Shown here: positions 10,976 through 21,060 of the stretch, piece after piece | How positions within the stretch are numbered: the stretch's first letter is position 1 | Layout of the letters: the number at the start of each line of letters is the position of its first letter | Assembly (NCBI GenBank): GCA_034509495.1 | Contig: CM067514.1 | Span: forward strand, 6,880,759-6,944,758 | Length of the DNA stretch: 64,000 nucleotides | Reading direction: 5' to 3' | From: Acestrorhynchus altus | Lineage: Eukaryota; Chordata; Actinopteri; Characiformes; Acestrorhynchidae | The notes under the pieces: model-generated | What the model was told of the DNA's origin: nothing | What the model saw: only the letters and a program-made list of their open reading frames with translations | Databases searched by the model: none | Position numbers and translations under genes: made by a program

Positions 10976-11451
10976 GCTTTTTACCCAGAAGATCTTTGAT
11001 TCTTTGAGCTGGATCTATTGAGGCTTCTAAGCACCTTGGTGCTTTTCAATGAACCAGACCACGTTTACAGCAGTTTAAGTGGAACCGAGGATACGTCACA
11101 GAATACGTCATCAACAGAGGATGCTGCACAGCGTCAATAAACGGAAGTGTGAAGATGGTAGAGCATGTAGGCTACCTGTGAGTGCTTGTGTTGTTACAGA
11201 CGTTTGTTTTTCTCCAAACATGGATCAACTTTTGGAGGTAAGAAGACGCAGAGGACGACAGCATGTGTGACGTTTGGAATGTCAGTGCTCCTGTACAGCC
11301 AGACGCGCCCACAGTGGTTTGAGTTGAAAAAGGTTCCTGCTGTGAATGTACTTTTCAAGTTCCGGGAACTTATTTTGCGTGGATATGCACCAGACGGTTA
11401 AATATTTGGTTCATGAACAGAAACGGAACCTGTTCCATGTTGGTGGAAAAA

Positions 11452-11511
11452 CACCTTGCAATAGACTGGTGCCCTGTCTGAATGGATGGATGGATGGATG
11501 GATGGATGGAC
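11452..11511 (+). repeat. L2-type tail ending in (GGAT)n
   Basis: The phrase caatagactggtgccctgtc directly precedes a (GGAT)n run at 11482-11511. L2-type elements of fish end in such tetranucleotide arrays. Only the last bases of the element remain. Confidence 0.6.
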
Positions 11512-11689
11512 AGGTGTAATGGTACAAAAAAGTACTGGTTCTCATTCTTTCCACTTCAGAGACTAATCAGCTTGAGCTAAGCTACCAGTGCATGTTGATC
11601 AGGCTTCCAGCTTAAACAGAGGTTCCCAAACTTAGCATCCTCCTGTACTCACTTTTAAAATAATAAAATAATAATATTTATTTGGTTTT

Positions 11690-11949
11690 TATTTGTATTC
11701 TCCCCACATCCTTGTGGGTTTCCTCCAGGTACTCTGGATTCAGGTTTCTTACTGTTCCAGAAAATACACATGGTAGGTGAATTGGCCATGAATTGCCCCT
11801 TAGGCATGAGGGAGTGTGTGCATTCTTGTGTGTGGTACCCTGTACCCTGTGATTAGTGCCCTGTTCAGAGACTATTCTTGCCTTGCACCCAGGGACCCAC
11901 CACGACCCTGAAGAAGAAGAAGAAGAAGAAGAAGAAGAAGAAGAAGAAG
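11690..11949 (+). mobile_element. L2-tailed SINE/LINE 3' fragment ending in (GAA)n
   Basis: The phrases cctccaggtactctggattc, ggtaggtgaattggcca, gaattgccccttaggc and agtgccctgttcag follow the order of the 3' end of L2-type elements. A (GAA)n run at 11910-11949 follows directly after cacgaccctg. Much diverged. Confidence 0.6.
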
Positions 11950-12299
11950 CAGAAAAGTGAGGAAAGAATGTTTTGTATTCAGCTCTAATTTATAGTGTGA
12001 ACACATTAATACAGTTCAGTAATGTTTAGACATTTAAACTCATCTTAAAATAAAGATAAAAAAACAATTACACTGTTTTACTTTTACCACCTTTTAAATA
12101 AAACAGATAAAAAGGTCGGTAAAACTGATTTGTGTTCATTTTCATTCATGTTTATGATTATTACCAATACAGTAAGCTGATTGGGTCTTTTTAACCAATC
12201 AGCCGACTGGCTCTTTTTGTTAAAGGGTGGGAATGTTACGAAATTAAAACATCAATTCTTATTTCAACCACTGATTGATCTCTTCGTATATAATGTCTC

Positions 12300-12440
12300 T
12301 GGTTTAGTATTGTGGTGGGAAGCAGTTTGACCAATGGTTGATGCCAATGCAGGAACATGTAGACCAACAGTGGTGGTGAGAAGGTTGGGTTTAAACAAAG
12401 CTGTAAAAATCATCACACAAAATGTGTGGCAACTGGAGAA
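12300..12440 (+). repeat. dispersed repeat family F, copy 1
   Basis: It shares gcagtttgaccaatggttga, atgcaggaacatgtagacc and acagtggtggtgagaaggt with 30528-30720 on the + strand and 39440-39580 on the - strand. The class is unknown. No coding sequence is seen. Confidence 0.6.
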
Positions 12441-12534
12441 GCAAATGCTGATGTGAAATCAATGTAAATTCTCAATATCTTTTATATTTTAAAAATCTCT
12501 CTATATTATTCACATCCCATAAATCAAATTAAAA

Positions 12535-12680
12535 AATCAAATCAAACTGTATTTGTATAGCGCTTTTTACAATTCTCAGAGCAGCTTTACAGGAATAAAA
12601 AATAAAAAGGTGAACAACACAGGAACAAAGGATAAGACGTAACTCCCCTGGTGAGCAAGACAAAGGCCATGACCAGAGAA
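12535..12680 (+). repeat. teleost interspersed repeat (aaagcagctttacag type), copy 2, diverged
   Basis: It contains ctgtatttgtatagcgc, agagcagctttacagg and gtaactcccctggtgagc in the same order as the 8195-8410 copy, but much more diverged. Confidence 0.55.
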
Positions 12681-13154
12681 ATGAGGAGATATGGTCACCT
12701 TATTCAAATCTAATCTTATTGAACCTGACTTTGCCAGATTTCTGACCAAACTTGTTTATGTGTCCTGGATCATGTGAATGCCAAGATCTGTCCAAATGAA
12801 TGTCTGTGATTGGTCAGGATGCTTATAGTACACAAGCCTCATAGTCATATTGCACAGTTTTGGAGTTTCATTATTGTGAAAGATCAATGAGGAACAATAA
12901 GCAACAGAAGACTAAAGACATCCTTGATGAAATCAAAATCGGAAAACTGTCTACGCCTGACCTGGGAGGCCAACCAGAGAGTAGCCCCATTTGCTTTGCC
13001 CATAGCATGGCATCTGCACCTGCATAACCATATCCTGAGCCTGTAGGTGTAACCTATAAAACAGACCCTCTGAGACCATGCCTGTGTTTTCTATTCTCTG
13101 ACCTGGTTATAGCAGCTATATTAACCTGTGTATCCTGGCACAGATCCCATATGA

Positions 13155-13155
<1 letters not shown>

Positions 13156-13188
<33 letters not shown>
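13156..13188. repeat. (CA)n microsatellite
   Basis: Uninterrupted CA dinucleotides. Confidence 0.95.
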
Positions 13189-13191
<3 letters not shown>

Positions 13192-13625
13192 GCAAATGCT
13201 TAGTCAGCTGTCTTTGATGTGAACCAAAAGACATCATTGGCACGTCAAAAGATCCTGAAGATATAATGAGGCTGTATCTCATTACGTCCAGGCTGGCAAT
13301 TCAATGGTAAACCCTCAGATTCCTTCGGTCAGTCAGCAGATGATACACACAGCAGAACACTTACAGCTCAGAGCCAGAGCCAGAGGAAGGATGAGGTTAA
13401 AGAAGACCAGACAAGTTCTCTTTCCAAACACGAGTGGGTTGTACATAAATAAAAACAAGGACGGATTTATTCAGCGAAATAGTACATCTGGGAAACGTGC
13501 GTCACAGTGTGATGAAAAAATGGCATCATTGATAGTAATGAGAAACAAAAAGCTTTTTAACAGATAGATTGGTCATGGTTAGTGTTGTTACTATCTGAAC
13601 ATCTAGAACAGGATACAAAAAGGAA

Positions 13626-13629
<4 letters not shown>
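13189..13629. other. no recognised feature
   Basis: The open frame at 13304-13567 has low-complexity basic composition and no recognised domain. Confidence 0.4.

Positions 13630-13688
<59 letters not shown>
13630..13688. repeat. (GT)n microsatellite
   Basis: GT dinucleotides with one GC interruption. Confidence 0.95.
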
Positions 13689-13770
13689 AAGTGGCTACAC
13701 TGGAAGTGACTATTTTCCTGTTAATCATCTGATTCTAATGTCTTATGAGGCAATCCACATGGCCTGTCTG

Positions 13771-13865
<95 letters not shown>

Positions 13866-13891
13866 GTGTCTGTCTGTCTGTGTGTCTGTCT
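13771..13891. repeat. (TCTA)n then (TGTC)n microsatellite
   Basis: About 94 bp of uninterrupted TCTA (13771-13864) grades into TGTC-type repeats. Confidence 0.95.
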
Positions 13892-13960
13892 TCTGAACAC
13901 TTTTGTCACTGAATGCAATCAAATCCTCACAGCAGTTCTCAAAAAAGTAGGATAAACTTT
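13885..13960 (-). mobile_element. MITE-B fragment (reverse)
   Basis: It contains gtcactgaatgcaatcaaat and cctcacagcag, the reverse complement of the MITE-B interior, as at 16465-16490. Confidence 0.5.
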
Positions 13961-14110
13961 TGGATGTAGAATTTTTGTTCATAATGTAATAATAATAAAA
14001 ATCAGGTTATTCATTATATTTTAAAATAAAGTATTTCGAGCTTTTTTAAATTTTAATGTTGATACTGTCTGATTTAGTTTATTAAAACATTAAATTTAGT
14101 GTTTCTGGAT

Positions 14111-14447
14111 TTCTATCTGTCTGTCTGTCTGTGTGTCTGTCTGTGTGTCTGTCTATGTCTGTCTATCCGTCTGTCCATCTGTCTCTCCATCTGTCTATCT
14201 GTCTTTGTGTCTGTCTGTCTATCTGTCTGTGTCTGTCTGTCTATCTGTCTATCTGTGTGTCTGTATGTGTATCTGTCTGTCTGTGTCTGTCTGTCCATCT
14301 GTCTATCTGTGTGTCTGTATGTGTATCTGTCTGTCTGTGTCTGTCTGTCCATCTGTCAATCTGTGTGTCTGTATGTGTATCTGTCTGTCTGTGTCTGTCT
14401 GTCCATCTGTCTATCTGTGTGTCTGTCTATCTGTCTGGCTGGCTGGC
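14111..14447. repeat. compound CTGT/CTAT array with a 54-bp higher-order unit
   Basis: The whole segment is made of CTGT, CTAT, CCAT and GTGT words. Within it the phrase ctgtatgtgtat recurs at 14261, 14315 and 14369, exactly 54 bp apart, so a compound unit was itself tandemly amplified about three to four times. Long open frames on both strands here are artefacts of the repeat. Confidence 0.9.
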
Positions 14448-14459
14448 TAGTTACTAATA

Positions 14460-15185
14460 CATCTCCTTATAACCAACAATTAAGTTTCTGGATAAACATG
14501 GATAAAAGATCGGATGTTAGTCTTGTAGCTTCTCATTTTACCAAACAAAAATTTTTACTGCTTGATTAGATTTGAAGTAAATTTCACTTTAACTGGATAA
14601 AATCATTTTGATCTTTGATGCGACAGAAAAGCTTTTCTTTATCATTTAACTGCTTTTCATTTCTCTGAGAATGATCTGCATTGGTTTCCTGTCTGCATGG
14701 CTAAGTCTATGAGTTATCTAGTTGTAGTGATTAAATTCTGTAATACAGAAGAATAACTTCTGGTGGTTTTCTGTAATCTGCTCTGTGTAAGGGTCAGAGG
14801 AAGTGCATATTGGGGTCAAGCGATGCATCCGGGTCACTCTGATTCCTGAGAGAACGTCCCGTCCTCTTTTCTCTTTGACCAGAGCCAAATGAGCTTTCTT
14901 CCCAGTTCCCATAACCTCAGCGAGTTGTCCGTTTTAGTCTATAGCACACTAGAGAGGTGAAAGACATTATACACACGCAAGCTGCCACACCATACAAACC
15001 ACACACCCGGCAACTCAATGATCAGTGGTACAAATCTCTACAACAGTTCATTTCAGGGACAAAATTGGGGACAAAAGGTTTGTTAATTTGAAAAAGTAAA
15101 TTAAAGGAAATGTCCATGCAATGAAGCATAATTCTGTATGACACACTTTAATAATAACTTTAATAGAAACATGGATGTGTGTTAG
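14460..15185. other. no recognised feature
   Basis: AT-rich sequence without a recognisable gene or repeat. Confidence 0.4.
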
Positions 15186-15190
15186 CCTTG

Positions 15191-15594
15191 TGTCAAGACC
15201 AGACAGAGGGAAGCAGACGCAGATATAAGCACAATACTTTAATGGCTTAAATGTCAAAAACAAGGTCAAACAGTCCAGATCAATAACAGGCAGACGAGAA
15301 ATAACCAGGATGGACAAACCAGGGGCGAAGTCAAAAAACAAGCGAGGATCAAAAACCAGTGGACTGAACGCAGGACGAGACAAAAGCCGAGGTCAGAAAA
15401 CAGAAACGGGTCAAACACGGACAGACAGAATAATAATGAATAATGGCCTGACCAAATATAGAGGCTGGCTAATATACTCTCCGGACCAGGTGAATGCAAT
15501 CAGAACTCAGGCGATTGTGAAGGTGTGTGAGTCATGTGATTGGTTAGGTGACTATGGGATTATGGGAAATGGAGTCCGGAGAGACTGAGGTGTT
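15191..15594 (-). mobile_element. probable solo LTR or LTR fragment (reverse orientation)
   Basis: Read on the - strand, a short promoter-like part with TATA-type sequence (tatattag, about 15468-15476) precedes a C/T-rich run of short phrases (gttttctgacctcgg, gtttgtccatcctgg). An ATTAAA-type signal (15238-15243) follows, then a 3' end reading ggtcttgaca. This order resembles LTRs of teleost Ty3/gypsy-like elements as I remember them. The 5' boundary and target duplication were not found, and no internal coding region lies next to it. Confidence 0.5.
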
Positions 15595-16120
15595 TTTTTC
15601 TTCATCCCTCTGAAGTCGGCACTCTCACTGGAACAGAACAGAAATCTCACACAAACACTTATTATAGAAATATAAGAAACCTGCCCCAGAAATGTGTCCT
15701 TTTAGAATATACTGTAAAAAGGGAAAATATATTTTGATATTTGTGACGATTCCTTTAAAGGTCTACATGTAAAGAGGGGGTTCCTCTTGGAAATGCAGCA
15801 GAGCATCTCACTGTGAATAATACCTGAGCAAAGAGATCATATTCACAGCTCTGATTTATTAGATGACTCTTTATGACCATGGGATGGAGCGGCTGAAATG
15901 TCAGCGTTATGGAGCCTTTTGACTTTTTCAATATGAGGAACATAAAGACCAATCGCTCTAGCAGACTCTGCTATCATTCTATAAGCTTACATCAGCAAAA
16001 CGGCACACGGTCCGAATTAGGCCGAAGAGGCAAGGGCATATTAATCCATCTCCATATGGACGGATGAAGCTGAGTGAGGGTGTGAATGTGCTTAGTGCTG
16101 CAGATCACTTTACCGTTATA
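15595..16120. other. no recognised feature
   Basis: No gene or known repeat is seen. Confidence 0.4.
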
Positions 16121-16126
16121 AAACAC

Positions 16127-16560
16127 TGCACGTGCAAACCTGTGAATGTCCATATGTTTGTGGACAGCCCTTATAATGAATGCATTCAGCTACTTTAAGC
16201 TGCAAATGCACACACAGTACAGAAGCACTTCCAACAGCAGTATCTGGAGCAGATAAACAAACATGAACTTCCTGGCTCCTTGCCTGATGCCAGATATGGG
16301 ATAAAGAGGTAAAAGCCCCCCCACCAGTGAGCAGTGGAGCAGTGGAACTGTGTTCTCTGGAATGACAGTGCTCCATCCAATACTTTTGAGATGGTTTGGG
16401 GAGTTGAGGATTAGGTGTGGTGATGGTTATCAAACATCCTGACCTCACTAACCCTTGTTGTTGTTGTAGAATGCAATCAAATCCTCACAGCCATACTCCA
16501 CATTCCAGTATGAAGTCCTTTCTGGGCAGAAGAGACAGTTACAAGAAAGCAGAACAAACT
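16127..16560 (-). mobile_element. MITE-B copy 1 (reverse)
   Basis: Read on the - strand it carries the MITE-B landmarks: gattgcattc, aggatg.ttgataacca, ccagagaacacagttcc, actgctcactggtggggggg, catc.ggcat.aggcaagg, gtttatctgctccag, gcatttgcagctt and ctgaatgcattca. It ends near tgtccacaaacatatgga. No transposase is present. Family B is a non-autonomous Tc1/mariner-like element, judged from its terminal sequence as seen in the 19415 copy. Confidence 0.75.
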
Positions 16561-16604
16561 ATTTTTGTGCCTTCTTAAGTCTCTGTGCCCTAGTTGACAC
16601 TTTA

Positions 16605-16832
16605 AACTTGCTGAGGAAGAGGGTAATTGATTGTGGTTGGTGTAGTGAAGTGTGTACCAACACCGTCATCTTCGTGGTGGACTAGAGTTTGATTTCTCAG
16701 CTGGACAAGCACACCACATTATACAGATAATCCTTAGACAAGACCTCTGACCCTATATGCTCCTACCTGTGTAAAAGGAAATTTAAATTACTCTGGAAAA
16801 GAACATCAGCCAAATACCATAAATGTAAATGA
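16605..16832 (+). mobile_element. SINE with L2-type tail
   Basis: The body reads accgtcatcttcgtggtgg, then tttctcagctggacaagc, ttatacagataatcctta and atgctcctacctgtgtaa. It ends tctggaaaagaacatcagcc and aaataccataaatgtaaatg. The last phrase is the typical L2-type 3' end, which lets L2 machinery mobilise such SINEs (family knowledge). The head is diverged, with no clear A and B boxes. Confidence 0.6.
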
Positions 16833-18590
16833 CTGTTTTCTCACAGCATATTTAAATGCAACAATATTGAAAATTTAGGACTCAATACAGATACTACCAT
16901 TACCAATTTTAGCCATACAACATTATTGCACAGGCTAATTTAATATATGTCTAATATACAAACAAACAAATAGACATATTCAGATTGTTTGGGAATGTTA
17001 TGCGCAGTTACAACATTTCAGCGGGCAAAAAGTTCAAAATGGGTTTCCACCCCCTACAGTTTCACAAAGAAACTTTAGATGTCAGAGGCTGCAGTGATTA
17101 GGTATTGAAACAAGCAGAATGGAGAGATATGGCTCTGCTTGTAGCAGAATCATCTTTACAGCCATTTGCAATCTTTTAATGGTTGTGTTGTTTTAGTTCA
17201 GAGAAGCAGGACAAGCAGTGACCATCTTAATAAGGCCACCCCAGTGATGCCCACTGTACATCTGGGAGTACAAATGCACCAGACAGTTCGGGGAGACGGA
17301 AGTGCAGAGCCATGAGTCTGTCACTCTGTTTTGTATTTTGATGATATTTCGGTGTTCTGTTCTGTTGTTGTTGTTGTTGTTGTTGTTAGTTTTCACATTT
17401 TTAAAACTTGCAAAAACAAGGTTGATGGAAAACAGTTTCATCACAGGAAGGAAAGTGAAAAAGAAGAACATCTGATGGGTTTTCTGAACCGTATTTTTAA
17501 AACGTGGCCTTGCTTGAATGTGAAATGAAGAAATTGGGCTGTTTGGGGCTTTTTCGTTTGAGGAAGAATCCACATCTGGTGCTCCACAGGATGTTTTGTT
17601 TACATTGTGGGTTTGGGTCAGCCCCAGGCTGCCCATAAATGGTACAGGTGTCCACCTCAAACTGTGCAGCACCAAGCCAAACCCACTGGTGCTAAACTCA
17701 TTACCATAATAGGAGGAGGTTGTAAAAAGCAGGTCATAATTGAATTAACTAGCAAATTTCACTTAGATGTTGTTTGACATGGTACAGCACAGAAAGCAGA
17801 CCAGGCCAAAAGTTAACATCAGCTAGACATGGATGAGGCAGAAGACTATAAGGTCATTTGTCCTCTGACTTGTTGGCTAGCATCCATCCATCCATCGTGC
17901 CCCGGCAACAGGGGTCAATATCCAAATCAGCTGGTCAGTTTGTTGTGGGGGTTAAAGTGTAATCCAGGGGGCTTATGTTTTGTAATGTTGCAAGAAGAAG
18001 CTATGGCAACCGATTCCATGCTCAGGACTGTGAAATGTGACCGAAGCTCCTATGAGTGCATGCGGGAGTACAAGCGTATAGATGTGGAGGTGGCCAGCGT
18101 TACCGACTCAGCACATCTGCTCACACTCCTGTTAAGGCGATTACTCAGACATTCCCTGCTCATGATGTGTTGTGGTCCTGCAGCTGGAAGTTAGTAGAGA
18201 CCCTCACCAGGGGGCTAAGCATCTGGCCTTCACAACTCAGTTCCAGGGTGTGACTGTGGGTCAAACTGGAAAGAGAGAGTCCTGGGAAGGTGTGTTGTTC
18301 TATACTTTGGAATCCATCACATTGTCCCCTTTGGCTGAAATTGGATGTTGTAGATGAAGTTGAATCAAAATTGAAGGATTTTTGGATAAACAGAAAATTT
18401 GGACTCCCACTGATGATCCATATGCCTTACGAGACTCCACCTATGGCTGATTGTGATGATTTTCGGGTGAGAAGATCTTTAAATCCTATTCTGATCTGTG
18501 GTCTGCTCTGCATCATCCATTTATTCCCTCATTCCTACTGGCCAGTAATCATGTTGGATGTTGACAGATAAGACTGACAGATTATTCTAG
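16833..18590. other. no recognised gene; short (TTG)n
   Basis: A (TTG)n microsatellite lies at about 17362-17387. The open frame at 17829-18194 has mixed composition with no recognised domain, start context or splice sites. Nothing else is supported. Confidence 0.4.
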
Positions 18591-18596
18591 ATCAGC

Positions 18597-19287
18597 CATA
18601 ACATTATGACCCTTTATGACACTACACTCACCATCTTTTTCATCAGCGCCACTGACCATTTGTAGGTCTATAATTACAGACTGCAGTCCATTAATTTCTC
18701 TGTATACTTTGTTATCCTTATTTCACCCTGTTCTTCAATGGTCAGGACCCAAGAGGACCACCACCGAGCAAGGATTATTTGGGTGGTGGGTCATTCTAAG
18801 TACTGCAATGACACTGACATGGTGGTGGTGTGCTTTTATGTGTTGCACAAGTACAAATGGATCAGACACAGCAGTGCTGTTGGAGTGTTTAAATCCCTCA
18901 GGGTCACTGCTGGAGTAAGAACAGTCCACCAACCAGAAATATCCAGCCAACAGTGTCCTGTGGGCAGCATCCTGTGAGCACTAATAAAGGACAATGGATG
19001 ATCAACCCAAACTGTGCAGAATCAGATTCTGTCTCTGACTTTACGTGTACAAGGTGGAGCCTCTAGGTAGGACTGTCCAATAGAGTGGACAATGAGTGGA
19101 CACAGTGGACACAACACTGCTCTGTGTTGGTCCAGACCATTGAAGAAGAGGGTGAAAGAAGGCTAACAAAGTATGCAGAGACTACAGTCTGTAATTTCAG
19201 AACTGCAAATTGCTCCTGTATGGTAATAGGAGCAGATAAAAATGGATATTGGGTGAAAAAAACAAGAAGGTGGTCATAATGTTATGG
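18597..19287 (+). mobile_element. MITE-A copy 2, full length with terminal inverted repeats
   Basis: The left end ccataacattatgacc (18597-18612) is the exact reverse complement of the right end ggtcataatgttatgg (19272-19287). These ends resemble, from memory, those of a widespread teleost Tc1/mariner element. The interior is itself a diverged inverted repeat: gttcttcaatggtcaggacc on the left matches tctgtgttggtccagacca and ttgaagaagagggtgaaag on the right. About 690 bp, with no transposase, so non-autonomous. Confidence 0.85.
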
Positions 19288-19414
19288 TTTATCGGTGTAT
19301 ATAACTTAGGCCTAATGCCAAAGTTTGGAATGCTTCCTAAAATAGCCAGCATCAAAGGCACTGAACAATTTAAACCTGGCCAATATTGATCTCTGTGCCT
19401 CTTAAGGCTTATTT

Positions 19415-19764
19415 ATACACTGAATGGACAAAAGTATTTGGACACCTGCTCATTCATCCTCAACTCCCCAGCTCAACCAAAAAGTACTGGATGGCTGCAC
19501 TTTTCTTCCAGAGAAAACAGTTGCACTGCTCCACGGCAAAATGCAGGGGGGGGTGTTTCATACTCATCTAGCTCACGTCTGGCATTAGGCATGAGGCCAA
19601 TAGGTCTATGTTTGTTTATCTCCAAAGAGTCCTACTGTATTGGCAGTACTTCTCTACAGAGACTAGACAGGCTGAGTGTGTACATTTGCACATCAGTGTC
19701 AACTTAAAGTAGCTGAATGCATTCATTAGAAGGGGTGTCTACAGACATTTGGAGATATATTGTT
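19415..19764 (+). mobile_element. MITE-B copy 2, nearly full length
   Basis: The left end is tacactgaatggacaaaag, then tatttggacacctgctcatt. The interior has aaaaagtactggatgg, ggcattaggcatgaggccaa and gtattggcagtacttctc. The right end is gaatgcattcattagaagg and ggtgtctacagacatttgg. It starts at a TA, as Tc1/mariner elements do. No coding sequence; non-autonomous. Confidence 0.8.
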
Positions 19765-20160
19765 CCCTGGTACACTATAAGACAAACAGTACACGGTTTT
19801 ACCAGATAAGGATACACACCTGATTAATGAAGGTTAAGCTAGCATCTGCCCAGCCACATGCTGATGTACCAGACTCACATTCTTCCAGTCAGCTGTGTCA
19901 TCTCCAGCATTACTGGCTGAATGTTTGGCATTTGTCTCACTGAATAATAAATGTCTTCAACTGTTGGTCCTGGTCCAATTTTCGCCTCAACAGCACTGAA
20001 TTCCACTGCCTGTTCCACTGCAGTCATGGAGACTAAGTGCCATCATTGTGCACCAATAGAGCCAGGAAAGAAGAGAGCATGTATGCTTATGGTATGTTTG
20101 TCTACACTGTTAAACTGGTTGTTCCTCTGAATAAAGGGTGTACGAGATGCCTTCAAAAAG
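19765..20160. other. no recognised feature
   Basis: No gene or known repeat is seen. Confidence 0.4.
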
Positions 20161-20164
20161 TATA

Positions 20165-20560
20165 TTCATAAAAAAATTACTTGTGGTTCCCTTTCAGGGG
20201 CATTTTCAGCTTCAGATGTCACACAGAGCCATGTTGGGAGAGTAGGGAGCCTGACAAAGCACAGGAAGCTCTGTATGAAATGGACAGGTGCGTTATCATG
20301 ATGGACATGCCCATTGCCCACTGCCCACAGCTCTGGCCGTTTGCATTTTGCAGTGGCACGAAGAGTTTGCTGACCAAACACAACACAACTGTGCTTCATC
20401 AGGCTCCCTATTGAAAGCAGATTTTGGTCCAGATGAGGACGTCATGCAGAATGTAACGGACCAGTGATGGGCCATCTGAATACAGGCACTCCAGAACTGC
20501 TTCTGACCGTGGCAGAACCACCAGGGGACATGTGTGGCCACCCAGGAGACCAGTGCAAGA
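20165..20560 (-). pseudogene. mariner-type transposase remnant (broken)
   Basis: On the - strand the frame ending near 20166 contains the segment HHDNAPVHFIQSFL, which matches the second catalytic-Asp motif of mariner transposases (typical form HHDNAPAH). A little downstream, in another frame, the motif YSPNMALCD matches the YSPDLAPCD third-Asp motif. The shift between the two shows a frameshift. Stops and further frame changes occur upstream. No terminal repeats were located. It is a dead DNA transposon of the Tc1/mariner superfamily. Confidence 0.7.
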
Positions 20561-20844
20561 TTATTATATCTGAATGAGTGAGTGAGTATTTTTTTTTAAG
20601 AATAAAGGTCAGATAATTTTTCAACACAGCTCGTAAGTAGACAATTAGGGGGACTGAATCACTAGGGGTCCTGGAAATGTGTGTTTGTGGTAATCATGAT
20701 GATTATAATATTAGAACATACACTGATGTGAAGTCACAGGATAGCAGTATGTAAATTGCTTATGCAGTGACGTTGGCTCAGGACATGCCTTGAGAATGCC
20801 AACATCTACGTAGGATGTGATGTGGTAAGGAGAATATATCTATG

Positions 20845-21060
20845 GGTGACCACTGTGTTGTCCACTGTGGGTGGTAATGCCTTCTATGACATATTCCAGA
20901 CACTGTGGATCAAGGAATGTTAAATGCCTGCATAAATTTGTATACACCTGGCACCCACCATCATGTCTCACTTGAATTCTGGCAAATCACGTCATTTTGC
21001 CATGAGCATGCTGGCCACTGCTCAGCCTTATTCAGAGGTCTCTAAATCCCCCAAACTTAC
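20845..21060 (+). repeat. dispersed repeat family E, copy 1
   Basis: It contains gtccactgtgggtggtaatg and cataaatttgtata, whose reverse complements lie at 28210-28290. It also contains tggcacccaccatcatg, then gctggccactgctcagcctt, shared with 60960-61130 on the + strand. The class is unknown. Confidence 0.55.

Noticed and set aside
13582..13896. Open frame of 104 codons
   Set aside because: It runs through (GT)n and (TCTA)n microsatellites and contains little unique sequence.
14225..14425. Regular spacing suggesting a CRISPR array
   Set aside because: Spacing comes from a tetranucleotide microsatellite in a eukaryotic genome; there are no unique spacers or cas genes.
14099..14569. Open frame of 156 codons (and overlapping frames on both strands)
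   Set aside because: It is a translation of the CTGT/CTAT microsatellite; several frames on both strands are open at once, as expected of a repeat without stops.
17829..18194. Open frame of 121 codons
   Set aside because: No recognisable domain, no splice context, and two further overlapping frames are open; coding potential looks like chance.
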